In this document: positions 15,201 to 23,735 of the stretch, in pieces
Layout: every line of letters starts with the position of its first letter
How positions within the stretch are numbered: the stretch's first letter is position 1
Assembly (NCBI GenBank): GCA_947044365.1
Contig: OX345644.1
Coordinates: forward strand, 3,329,077 to 3,393,076
Source of the DNA: Petrosia ficiformis
Lineage: Eukaryota; Porifera; Demospongiae; Haplosclerida; Petrosiidae
Direction of reading: 5' to 3'
DNA: 64,000 bases
Made by a program: the position numbers and the translations under genes
Notes under the pieces: model-generated
Told to the model about the DNA's origin: nothing
The model's input: the letters and a program-made list of their open reading frames with translations, nothing else
The model's database searches: none

Positions 15201-17482
15201 CATAATTATAATAATGGATATCGCTTCAATTTAATATTATCTATATTATATGTACATATACTACTTCACTATATATTCTTTAGAATTCATTGAAGAGTAT
15301 TCAGAAGGCGATTAAAGGTCTAGTGGTAATGTCAGAAGTGCTAGAAAAAGTGTACACCAGTTTCCTTAACAATCAGGTATAACTTAATACATAATTATAA
15401 TTATGGAATGTCTGAGACACTCTAAACATGGAGCTAAAGTAGAAGTGAAACTGAGCTTACATGTATTATTATAAAGTCAATATAATTATGCTTGTGTGCT
15501 ACTATTGGTTCAATCACCATGGCAACCTCACTGTTCACATGGATTGCATCTGAGATACATGTAGTGAGTTTGACTTGGGTATCTGCACTAAGCATGGGAT
15601 TTATTTGCACTTTTCCACAGCAATTTTTCATGATTTTATAATGAACTTCATTTAAACTCAATGTGATTGCATTTTAATATTCTTCTCTACTATGGCAATA
15701 CTACTAGTTAGAATATAATCACACACACACATATTTTAGCGATGCTGTTACTGCACCTTTCATTAACCATTTTGATGTCATAATTATTTGTATTAACTGA
15801 ATATAGGTTCCTGGATTGTGGGCAAGTGCTGCATATCCATCACTTAAGCCATTATCTTCATGGGTTAAAGATCTTGTGTTAAGACTTCACTTCATTGAGG
15901 TAAATAAGACTTATGATTCATATGCATTCATTTGTTAATATTTGTCTGTATGTGTTTTGTGAAACCTGTTAAAGTTTTACTACTGTAACATCTAAACTGT
16001 AGTCTACTACCATATGCACAACTGGGAAATGGCTAATAATGACACTTTTAGTTAACTAAATCCTTTTTGTAAGCTTAATGACATGTGTACATGTATGTGT
16101 AATAAATACATGTATTAACTAAAGTAACTGCGGTGATTATTTCCACACCAAGACAACACTGCTATCCTGATATAATATATTTTCTCTATTAGCACTGGAT
16201 TATAAATGGACAACCCAAATCATACTGGATATCTGGATTCTTCTTTCCTCAAGGTTTGAGTGTTTTTGGTAATAGTCATACAGTCTCCTCAATTACGTTT
16301 CATATTAGGTTTCTTGACTGGAACTCTTCAAAACCATGCTCGGAAGTACAATCTTCCAATTGATGAACTGAGTTTCAAGTTCTCTGCAATACGAAAATAT
16401 CGTAAACAAGAGGACTTCTATAATGCAGCTATGAAAGGAGAAGAGAAACAAATAGATGAAGATGTGAGTTTACAATATTTACCAGTTTTAGCTAACTCAG
16501 TCAATGTGCCTAGTATTTGCAGAATTCCAGGTAGATTAAATTTCTTGTGCATATGTTTAGAGCAATTACTATGTTATCATCATTTTCTAAGAATCCATGT
16601 ATATATAGTGATTATCACAATAATATTGAGCCTGTATAGTAGTGCATATGCATGTGTACATTTAAGACTGAGTTTATAATCAGCTAATTTGTAACTACTT
16701 TAATTATAGTAGTAGTTATTAATTTGTAGTTTTCTTGTAGTTTATTTATAGTTTAGACTCTCAATGCCTTAATAAATGTTATACCTAAAAATTAAAGTCA
16801 ATTCGAAAAGTCATGAGCTGAAATTTACTGTAAATTTTTAATGTGTTTCTTTCAACGTATAAAAAAACAATTTAATAATAATTATTATAATTATGTTCTA
16901 AGAAACCTGTGATGGATACAGAAAACACACAGAGTAACCTTTATGGAATTTTTATATTTTTATTTAGCTTGATGTTCCTACTGATGGTGTGTTGGTTCAT
17001 GGATTGTTCATGGATGCTATGAAATGGGATGATGAAACTATGAAAATTACAGACTCAATCCCAGGAGAGATGAACCCAGTATGTGACCATTTTCATCCTT
17101 AATTACAAATACTGTCCAGGTTCTATTATAATTACAAGCTCAATTCAATTTTACAATTACTGTTATATTTATCAATTGTATTATTATATTTCATCACTTA
17201 ATCTCACAGCGTCTACCAGTAATGCACATGGAACCTAAACAGAACTTTACTCCTGATCCAACTGACTATAATGTTCCTATGTATAAGACAGGTGCACGTG
17301 CTGGTGTACTATCAACAACAGGTGACTATTTTATTTATCCTCATATCAAAGCTAATCATTCTAATTTTCCTCTTACAGGTCACTCTACTAACTTTGTTGT
17401 TGCTGTTAGACTCCCATCACACAAATCTCAAGACTACTGGGTTTCAATGGGTGCTGCTCTACTTTGTCAGTTGGGTGAATAA
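242..17482 (+). CDS. DNAH6-like: Axonemal dynein heavy chain, DNAH6-like, 3' portion (39 exons visible)
   Basis: Motor subunit of inner-arm axonemal dynein, which hydrolyses ATP and walks on microtubules in cilia and flagella. The 5' half lies outside the window. Exons by splice consensus: 242-464, 1027-1181, 1340-1421, 1742-1840, 2305-2430, 2967-3149, 3690-3779, 3849-3931, 3987-4071, 4596-4748, 5633-5731, 6242-6445, 6736-6861, 7337-7455, 7718-7831, 8363-8450, 8990-9082, 9412-9511, 10052-10131, 10385-10491, 10977-11103, 11242-11388, 11690-11860, 12092-12376, 12700-12877, 13000-13062, 13230-13330, 13536-13640, 14031-14145, 14244-14365, 14575-14745, 15016-15102, 15284-15376, 15807-15899, 16193-16253, 16309-16463, 16968-17078, 17210-17321, 17379-17482. 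All phases agree, giving about 1,602 residues with no internal stop. The order is end of AAA4 (MSPVGDAFR), stalk, AAA5, AAA6, C-terminal domain. The ending ([10 protein letters not shown], then ALLCQLGE) fits DNAH6 best from memory; DNAH3/7/12 are the alternatives. Confidence 0.93.
1340..4748 (+). other. Dynein stalk: coiled coil 1, microtubule-binding domain, coiled coil 2 (exons 3-10)
   Basis: Exons 3-5 encode a charged heptad-like helix rich in Glu, Lys and Leu (coiled coil 1). Exon 6 begins with [14 protein letters not shown] and continues with KPPDLV and [11 protein letters not shown], the conserved entry to the globular microtubule-binding domain. Exons 7-8 carry [13 protein letters not shown] and [15 protein letters not shown], which lead back into coiled coil 2 in exons 9-10. 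The stalk is intact and of normal length, so this gene copy looks functional. Introns here are mostly 55 to 900 nt. Confidence 0.88.
3156..3478 (+). repeat. TTAGTG-rich minisatellite in dynein intron 6
   Basis: About 320 bp built from variants of GTTAGTGTGTTAGTGTTTAG, with unit lengths that drift. It resembles a degenerate telomere-type hexamer (TTAGTG rather than TTAGGG) but lies inside an intron. I see no coding potential. Confidence 0.75.
4754..5313 (+). repeat. 70-bp minisatellite, eight head-to-tail copies, dynein intron 10
   Basis: Unit starts fall at 4754, 4824, 4894, 4964, 5034, 5104, 5174 and 5244, exactly 70 bp apart, with only a few substitutions between copies. Each unit contains an inverted repeat, AGGTTGA and TCAACCT, around a short loop. 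Some copies carry a G-to-A change that lengthens the stem by one pair and shortens the loop to CAG. Near identity implies recent expansion. Confidence 0.95.
6895..7240 (+). repeat. Five imperfect 76-84-bp repeats, dynein intron 13
   Basis: Units begin near 6901, 6985, 7069, 7147 and 7223 and share GTGCCTCAATA, then AGCCCCTAAAATATTC, joined by TACATGTA-type palindromic stretches of variable length. The array ends about 95 bp before the exon at 7337. Confidence 0.85.
8561..8640 (+). repeat. 20-bp tandem repeat, four copies, dynein intron 16
   Basis: Four adjacent copies of TAATTATAATTACATAATTG. The last two carry the same T-to-G change, so they probably arose by a further duplication. Confidence 0.85.
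10626..10976 (+). repeat. Tandem decoy copies of the 5' end of dynein exon 21
   Basis: The intron just upstream of exon 21 holds about six degenerate copies of the first 25-35 bases of that exon (GGTCTATTTGAACAA plus AAGCTAGT), at about 10639, 10690, 10803, 10843, 10883 and 10926. The last bears its own acceptor-like AATAGGGG just like the real exon. The copies read CAA-TAG where the exon reads CAA-CAC, so an in-frame stop follows five codons after any splice into them. Confidence 0.85.
11436..11620 (+). repeat. GGAT/GAAT-rich simple repeat, dynein intron 22
   Basis: Degenerate (GATG)n and (GAAT)n sequence. Similar tetranucleotide-rich stretches occur at 5400-5470, at 10150-10330 (as CCAT/ATCC) and at 14400-14560. 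Confidence 0.7.
13804..13948. mobile_element. Small TIR MITE in dynein intron 28
   Basis: The ends are inverted: ATAGCCCTAAATTTTC on the left against GAAACTTTAGGGCTAT on the right, bounding about 145 bp with no coding capacity. The interior is rich in TTTTGGC and GCGAAATT-like motifs. The target-site duplication is not clear. Confidence 0.6.
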
Positions 17483-17727
17483 AAATGACACTTACTGCTG
17501 ATGATAATACACAACTACTAAATAAGAATAATTTCTACCTATATCACTTACATATATATATATATATACCATGATAATTATTATAATTTAAAAAAATAAT
17601 GATAGGGTCAAATCAAGCTACACACAATAAAATGTATCTGATGAGAAGAGAACTGACTGACCTGTATAATTGCACTATATATACTTGCAGTTGCCCAATA
17701 GAGTACCAGAGAGGCAGAGACTTGAAA
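17483..17727 (+). other. Dynein 3' flank with candidate poly(A) signals
   Basis: AATAAA overlaps the dynein stop codon at 17478-17483, and a second AATAAA lies at 17626-17631. Either could direct polyadenylation. No other feature is visible apart from a short TA run near 17550-17570. Confidence 0.45.
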
Positions 17728-17758
17728 TTTCCCGCCAGTTTGCAATTGGCGCATGCGC
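17728..17758. promoter_or_regulatory. Promoter-like cluster: E2F, inverted CCAAT and NRF-1 motifs
   Basis: Within 31 bp lie TTTCCCGCC (17728-17736, the E2F consensus), ATTGG (17745-17749, an inverted CCAAT box) and the palindrome GCGCATGCGC (17749-17758, the NRF-1 core). The surrounding DNA is unusually GC- and CpG-rich for this window. These are established metazoan promoter motifs. That they drive a transcript to the right is inference; no recognisable gene follows. Confidence 0.45.
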
Positions 17759-17821
17759 ATGGAGCCGTACTCGCAGTCTCGCAAAGCGTAGGAGTGGAGC
17801 TTAGACTGACAGCTTACTGCT

Positions 17822-18275
17822 GCAGAGAAATCCTTTCCTCTCTCTGATGTCTAAAGAAATCCACAGTTTGTTCTTTCTCAAGTGAGATTCATATCTACCT
17901 ATATAGCAGGTGAGCAGTACTATTATTGTGTTACAATATTATTGTAAGTGCTAGAGTAGTTATATATATATATGTATATATCATGCCCACTTCAAGTGTG
18001 CTTATAGTCAGTCACCTTAGGTCTGTGACCTTTGAGCTTGGTGATTAAACCTGATATGGCTCGCACATAATTATATAAGTACGTAATAATAATAATAATT
18101 CTGTTCTGTTTAGAGAAATTGATAGCCCGTTCGGTCAAGAGGAATCCATAGCTCGTCCTGTTCAGAGAAATCCTTTTCTCACATGAAGCGGTTCATATCT
18201 ACCTATACAGTAGGTGAGTAGTAATATTACTATGTTGCAATATTATTATAAGTGCTGGAATTAATATAATTATAT
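17822..18275 (+). repeat. Tandem duplication with exon-like border
   Basis: Two copies, about 17822-17950 and 18165-18265, share GAGAAATCCTTT, TTCATATCTACCTATA, then a donor-like CAGGTGAG and the tail CAATATTATTATAAGTGCT. They may be duplicated untranslated first exons downstream of the promoter-like cluster (inference). No protein is evident. Confidence 0.6.
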
Positions 18276-18280
18276 TAGTA

Positions 18281-18598
18281 ATGTCATGCCGTTGGGATGA
18301 CAGACAAAATCAAAAAAATAAAGCTTCAAAAAGACGAAAGTTAGTGTTTCAGTGTTTCCTGCTGACATCAGCAAAAATGATAAAATTTCAAGGTGGCGAC
18401 AGATCGACGAGTATTTACACGGCTGTTTCTCTGCAACAAGACGAGTTCAAAACAAATCGCTTTTATTTTTTACCGGTCACTATATCAGTATTCTGCAAAT
18501 ATGCTCAGAATACAGTAAGACCTTGCAGTTGTGGAGATAAAGCAGTGACACACACACCAGAAGACTACTATAATGCTCCGCCTACGTGCTCAGGTTAA
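18281..18598 (+). other. Open frame of 105 codons, unrecognised
   Basis: An ATG-started frame just after the tandem duplication. Its translation is basic at the start (SKRRK), has a CSCGD stretch near the end, and resembles no family I know. It lies downstream of the CpG-rich block, so a short gene or first coding exon is possible, but chance cannot be excluded. Confidence 0.2.
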
Positions 18599-18639
18599 TT
18601 ATACAGATAATTTTAAATGCACGCATAACTTGATATCTA

Positions 18640-18840
18640 GTGTTTTGTTATGACTAACAACCTTGTAGATGGCCACCATTAAACTAGAAAAACAGTGAAT
18701 GGCAAAACTGACTGAACTTTCATCTTATTATTCTTCTTTTCTTAATTTCAAGACAAATCGGTTTGTTGAACTATCACAATTGTTTTAGCACAATTCCAAT
18801 CAGATTTAGATTGATTTTCAACTCCTTAGTTAGACATGTA
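18640..18840 (+). mobile_element. Fragment of a repeat related to 60480-60770 and 56130-56400
   Basis: Shares GGCAAAACTG, a GACAAATC plus TTTGTTGAACTATCA block and CAATCAGA with the left half of the element at 60426-61447. Termini are missing, so this is a truncated relic. Confidence 0.5.
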
Positions 18841-19961
18841 TGAGTTGTTATATTGTGCTAAGATACCATTCCTACCATTGTTTGCCCCAGAGAGCGTCTA
18901 GGTGTCTCCAGACGCCTTAGTACTTACCTGAGATGCCTAAAGTGGCAAAAAGAAGGTTCCTGGACGTCTCACTTGTCCCTCCATAATGATAATAATTATT
19001 ATTAGTTTAACACTGCCTTCGGTGATTTAAGCTAAGCAAGCATAGTACATTCTAAGCATAGTACATTCTAGGTGTTTTAAACCTATTACGATTTAAGTGT
19101 AGTACGATTATTGAAAGAATTGTTATCTAGAATCATAAAATAGTTTATATACTATGAATGAATGTATTATAATTTTTAGTTTAATCTTTAAAATCATTTG
19201 AGAGTGAATGGAATGTGATTATGAATGTTAAAGAATATTGAACATTTATTATTATGTAATTATTATACTGAAACCTTTTATTCATTAATAGTGTAAATTC
19301 CACTTCTCTTTGTTCATCAGTTAATTGTGATCTCTGTCTTTGTGTCTGTGATGTTCTTCTGATTAACCTATGTCTTTCACTCTCTCTCTGACTCTGTTCA
19401 ATCATCTCTGTACTCGTCTTACCTCGTCTGTTTATTCTAAATGTCTCTTTCTTTGCCTGACTCTTTCATCTTATTTTTGTTCATCACTCTGTCTAGCATT
19501 TCTTTTTGTTTGCAGAAGTACATGTACTACTCCTTTTACTTGACTATTAAATTCCAATTGGTCACAGTTAAGCATTTCCAAATGCATAGAAACTACGTAC
19601 ATGTACTATTGTTATGGTGATTTCCGGAAACTCGATATTCTATTGTAAATTACACAATTTCTAAAATGTCTCACCTCCGTTGACAAAAAAAGTATTTCAG
19701 AAATGTCATCTTCTACTTCCATTGTCCAACTTAATGCTGCTCTGTTAGTATCACTTTGGAGATTTTCAACTTTACTCTTTTCTTTCCTTTTTTTCTCCGT
19801 TAACTGTAAACCATTTCTCTATATTAGCTTATCTTCTTTTTCTCTTCTCTATTCACAAATTTTGTGCTACACTGAGAGCCTAATTTTCTTCATGCCTTTT
19901 TTGTTGCATCTTCTTACTGGGAAAGTATCTGCTTTTCTCAATTTGCAAATTGAAGGCTAGT
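18841..19961. other. Intergenic, no gene seen
   Basis: AT-rich sequence with short open frames only (for example 19703-19960, hydrophobic and low complexity). There is a small direct repeat CATAGTACATTCTA at about 19040-19070. Nothing else is supportable. Confidence 0.5.
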
Positions 19962-20265
19962 TTAGTTTCGCGTAGCCAGACCAAACCTACTACAAAGGAA
20001 GGGTCTGGTTAACTCACTATACTAGCATTTGTCAAGAGCGTTAAATACCTAGCAAACTGGTAATTGAGCTCATAACTGTAGTAATGATATTCTTACAGCT
20101 GGCTTACTGGGAAAGTATAGTTATGAATACACTTATTCTGATTAGGAATATTATAGCGGTTTGTGAAATTGCCAAAAATCTGACTAAACTCTTGATGAAC
20201 GCTAGTACAGTGGGTTGACTAGACCCTTCCTTCATAGTAGGTTCGGTCTGGCTACACGAGACTAA
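19962..20265. mobile_element. 304-bp MITE with about 58-bp TIRs and GGCTAGT target duplication
   Basis: The left end TTAGTTTCGCGTAGCCAGAC and the reverse complement of the right end, TTAGTCTCGTGTAGCCAGAC, match imperfectly for roughly 58 bp. The same 7 bp, GGCTAGT, flank both sides (19955-19961 and 20266-20272); it could be read as 8-9 bp. There is no coding capacity, so it is non-autonomous. An 8-bp hAT-type duplication cannot be excluded. A related end may lie near 61528. Confidence 0.85.
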
Positions 20266-20272
20266 GGCTAGT

Positions 20273-21597
20273 GTACTTGACCAAACTATATTATTATCTT
20301 TTCTTTAATTTGTCAAGTAATTCTTTTTACAAAAATTGTGGGCGCAGTTTAACTTTTTTGCCATGTTTTTTATGTGTAGGCATGGCTAAAAAGGCTTCAT
20401 GCCCATGCACTCCCTGTGCACTTTGTTACCCCATCCTAGTACTAAAAGATATTAGTTTTTAACACCGTACATAATTTTTAATAAAATTTTTAGCAAAATG
20501 TTAAAACAATACAATAGCAACATGTTTATCATTATTCAGTTCTCACCCCCAATCAATTAATTTCTGTGGATATGGAATGCATCACAGATTTATTCATGAC
20601 ACTATGGGAATGTATGTGCCCTTTCTAATCCCTTGTATGTAGTCTATACAATCTATGCACATACAGACATAGGTAATTATATATGGTATAACGGGAATTA
20701 TTGACAAGAAGATATTTTGGCAAATTGGCAAATTAGAAAATTTTTTCAAATTAAATTCCAACCAAATTTTATGATCACACACTACACCTACTACACACGT
20801 GTCATAATTTCAAATGCTATAGAAGCATGTGAAGATGTCAATGTATACATATTTTCAGAGAGAAGCGAAGGACTTGCATTTACCTCCTGGATCTTGTTTA
20901 GTATAACGTTCCAAATATGCTGGAAAACATGATATCCCCTTCCAACACTCTCAAGAATGAACTTGGACCCTATTTACTCAACACTGACCTGTCTATAATG
21001 ATTAGATGTGGTTTTGTCTCCAACTGTGCACTCAAAATTTGCCAAAATTAATTTGGCCGACATGTTGGTTTGTGCATTTTTGCCAATTTTTCCCCTCGCC
21101 TATAATTTCCGCTATATGGAATAGATATATACTGTTGTGTATAATTTCAAATTTTCACATACAGGTAATTAGATATTAATACGGTTCACACATGTTTTAA
21201 CGTGGCTATGGCTGGCTCTGCTTATTAAGATTCAAAAGATTCAGATGATTATTGTGACATTGAAGTTGGTGAACTGGTTCCCAAAATGGAAAGATCCTAA
21301 AAGTATACAAGGTAGGAATCGGTGTTAGCCCCAGATTTACATCATGTCACTGGGTGTCTTATCTTAATTCATCAGAGGAGTTCATTAATATGAAATATAA
21401 AGTATAACAACCATGATCTACTTCAGCTAAGGAAAATTGCATTTCCAGTGAGCCCGAAAGTTCCTTGAATGCTTCTTCATCTCAACTGTATACTTTTTGT
21501 CATTGTGATCTCTGCTCATTTATTTAAAAATATGTAATTGTGATATTATATACATATATAATATCCTACACACTTAGCACTTCTTTATTAATTTTAC
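20273..21597. other. Intergenic, no gene seen
   Basis: Short frames only. A stretch at about 21040-21115 (CGACATGTTGGTTTGTGCAT, then a GCCAATTTTT block) recurs at 32138-32200, so it is a dispersed repeat. The part from about 21480 is paralogous to 58570-58700, the flank of the second ankyrin copy. Confidence 0.5.
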
Positions 21598-21818
21598 TTT
21601 AGTATGGGAAGGTATAAAACCCGGAACGGAATGGAACGGGAAGCTAAAATTAATAATAATTATTATTGTAATAATTCATTAATTAAAACAATTTGAAGGG
21701 CGTGGTTATTGGCTCTAAAATTAAAACGGAAGAAGACGCGGTTATTATAATATCATGGTGAGTGATGTAATCCTGAGTGCTGTGGTATTCTCTTTGTGCG
21801 GAATAAGTAGTATGGCTC

Positions 21819-22166
21819 ATGATTTACATGTGTGTACTTAGATACATTTCTTGCAGGAAAAAACCTGTTGGTGTGAATGATGCTATATTTGTTGTTGAAA
21901 CAACCAAGTTGAGACATCCTCATGACCTCAAAGCAGATGATTTTGGAAGTTGGATTCATAAAGGAAAACTAATTAGTTACTTTCAGGTGGAACGTTCCCC
22001 ATCTGGTATCGTTTATAGCACTGATCCTTGCACTGAAGCTACTAAAAGTCCCAGACCTGCATTAACCTTAATTATTATTGTCTTGTTTTGTATAATAAGA
22101 AGAAAATTTGCAACAATAATCAGTGATAATTGCACTGACTTGAAAAAAAACTCAATGATGAATTGA
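21819..22166 (+). pseudogene. Protein remnant inside the 1.3-kb transposon, plus strand
   Basis: An open frame of about 115 codons. The middle (about residues 10-70, reading from FVVETTKLRHPHDL through DDFGSWIHKGK) looks like genuine protein; the C-terminal third turns hydrophobic and is probably noise. I do not recognise the family. No ATG start is convincing, and the frame lies entirely inside the TIR-bounded element. Confidence 0.35.
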
Positions 22167-22369
22167 TACACTAACAACAATAAGGTGATATCGCACCAAT
22201 GAAAAACTCATATTTTATACAAAGCTGCTTGCATTTGGTGCTATCATTGTAAGATAGCTTCAACACTGATACCAGCACACCAATAATATGACACAGTAAC
22301 AACATGCAGCAGAGATGAACTCAAATGTGTTGATTGTTAATGAACACAATTATAATAAGGTGATAACTA

Positions 22370-22788
22370 ATGAAGAACTCATATGTTCATACCAAACTGC
22401 TCCTTGATGTGCATGTGATGAATTTGCTGCAGGAATGGTAAGATAGCTTCAGGAACATTGAGCATTGATCCCTGAAATGATGAGTGTTTTTGGTGAACAC
22501 ACTTGTGATAGTAAGTATTTTCATCATTCTGTGTCAAACGCATCTCCTGAGTTGTAGGGTCTCTGTAGTATCTGCGCTCTTTGTAGCTAATAACGATATC
22601 ATGTGGATGTAGGAAAGATCCTTACGAATGGGGTTTCTGCACCCATAACAACTACGTATTCGAGTTCCATTAAGGTACTTTAGTCCTGTGAGAGTATTGT
22701 CAACTCCGCATAGTTCCTGTTTGAGTTTTTTGACTGGTGAAGGTGGTTGAGAGTCATGATCACTGTCTGATATTATAATAACCTCCAT
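22370..22788 (-). pseudogene. Frameshifted zinc-binding transposon protein, minus strand
   Basis: Begins at an ATG (22788) close to the right TIR with an acidic, Ser/Pro-rich leader, then CYGCRNPIRKD (a CxxC pair). Shortly after, the frame breaks. A second frame continues with YKERRYYRDPTTQEMRLTQN, then ENTYYHKCVHQKH, adding Cys and His ligands, and runs to about 22370. This CxxC plus YKERRYYRDP pattern is one I associate with uncharacterised transposon-derived proteins of marine invertebrates. The fold is presumably zinc-binding (inference). One indel destroys the gene. Confidence 0.6.
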
Positions 22789-23059
22789 TGCTGCTCTTAG
22801 ATCTTATCACATGTTAGTCTTTTAGAGCCTATTACCACGCCTTTTAAACTGTTATAATTATTATAAAAATTACTATTATTAATTTTAGCTTCCCGTTCCG
22901 TTCCGGGTTTTATACCTTCCCCTTTAGTATAATCAAGACTACAGGAACTTAATTTGAAAGAGATACTTTTTGGGTCTAGTAATCTGTTCTGTTAAACACA
23001 ATAAAATAGATATCTTTTGCACCTACTTGTAATCACATGGTCTTAGTAACAGGTGTATA

Positions 23060-23493
23060 TAGAGAAAAAAGTATCCCTATGATTGCTTTGTGGTGTCCAG
23101 CATTCAGTAATCCGGCATGGCTGACTTTATCATGCCTGAAACACAACAGCCTATTATAGTTATTATTTTCATTATCTACTCTCCTTACCTTTTAAAGGAC
23201 CTTGTAGAACTTTAGAAATATATTTCAGGCAGAATAGCTAGCTATTGGTTCCAGTTTCTACATAAGCAACTTAGCTTTCTTCCTACTGGTCTGTAGAGCT
23301 CGAGCGGGCGTTCTTTTACGTGCCATGCCCTAATTGACCGAGCCCCCGGGAACGACGCAACTTCCTTAACTACGTATACAACGCATACTCGCGCAAGTGG
23401 ACACAAGAATATAAATATATAATTATATATATATATATACATTAAACCCCGTGGAAAGCAATCATAGGGATGGCCCTACGGGCCATAAAAAAA
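23060..23493 (+). mobile_element. MITE family A, full copy
   Basis: Inverted ends: ATCCCTATGATTGCTTT at 23073-23089 against AAAGCAATCATAGGGAT at 23455-23471, extended by AT-rich tips and flanked by TATA. The interior has an AGCTAGCTATT block, a CpG-rich middle (GAGCCCCCGGGAACGACG) and an AT microsatellite. Relatives lie at 30238-30440 (minus), 52364-53950 (interrupted), 57893-58270 and 59757-60290 (minus). The paralogous sites near 58805 and 62235 lack it, confirming insertion. Confidence 0.85.
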
Positions 23494-23735
23494 TATACTT
23501 GATTGCACAAATAATTAACAAAACATGAAATTATCTAAAATCTCTACCTCACAAAAATTACCTGATACAAATAAAATATTCATCACATCATTATTTATAG
23601 TAACATATCACCTCCATTATTTTAGATTACCACCATACTAATATTAGTAAAAAGCAGTTTGACAAACTTTTGAAGTACTAAATCTCTTCCACTGCATTAT
23701 TGATCACAATCATCTTGATCACAGAACAGTAATCA

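Larger units (their letters stand above)
21606..22922 (-). mobile_element. Decayed 1.3-kb TIR transposon with 8-bp target duplication TTTAGTAT
   Basis: TTTAGTAT flanks both ends (21598-21605 and 22923-22930). The termini GGGAAGGTATAAAACCCGG and its mirror continue imperfectly for about 120 bp; the left arm has an extra 7 bp. The paralogous flank at 58694-58702 lacks the element and keeps a single target site. Inside are remnants of proteins on both strands (separate entries). An 8-bp duplication is typical of hAT and P-type families, but the GGG termini and protein motifs do not let me name the superfamily. Confidence 0.88.
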
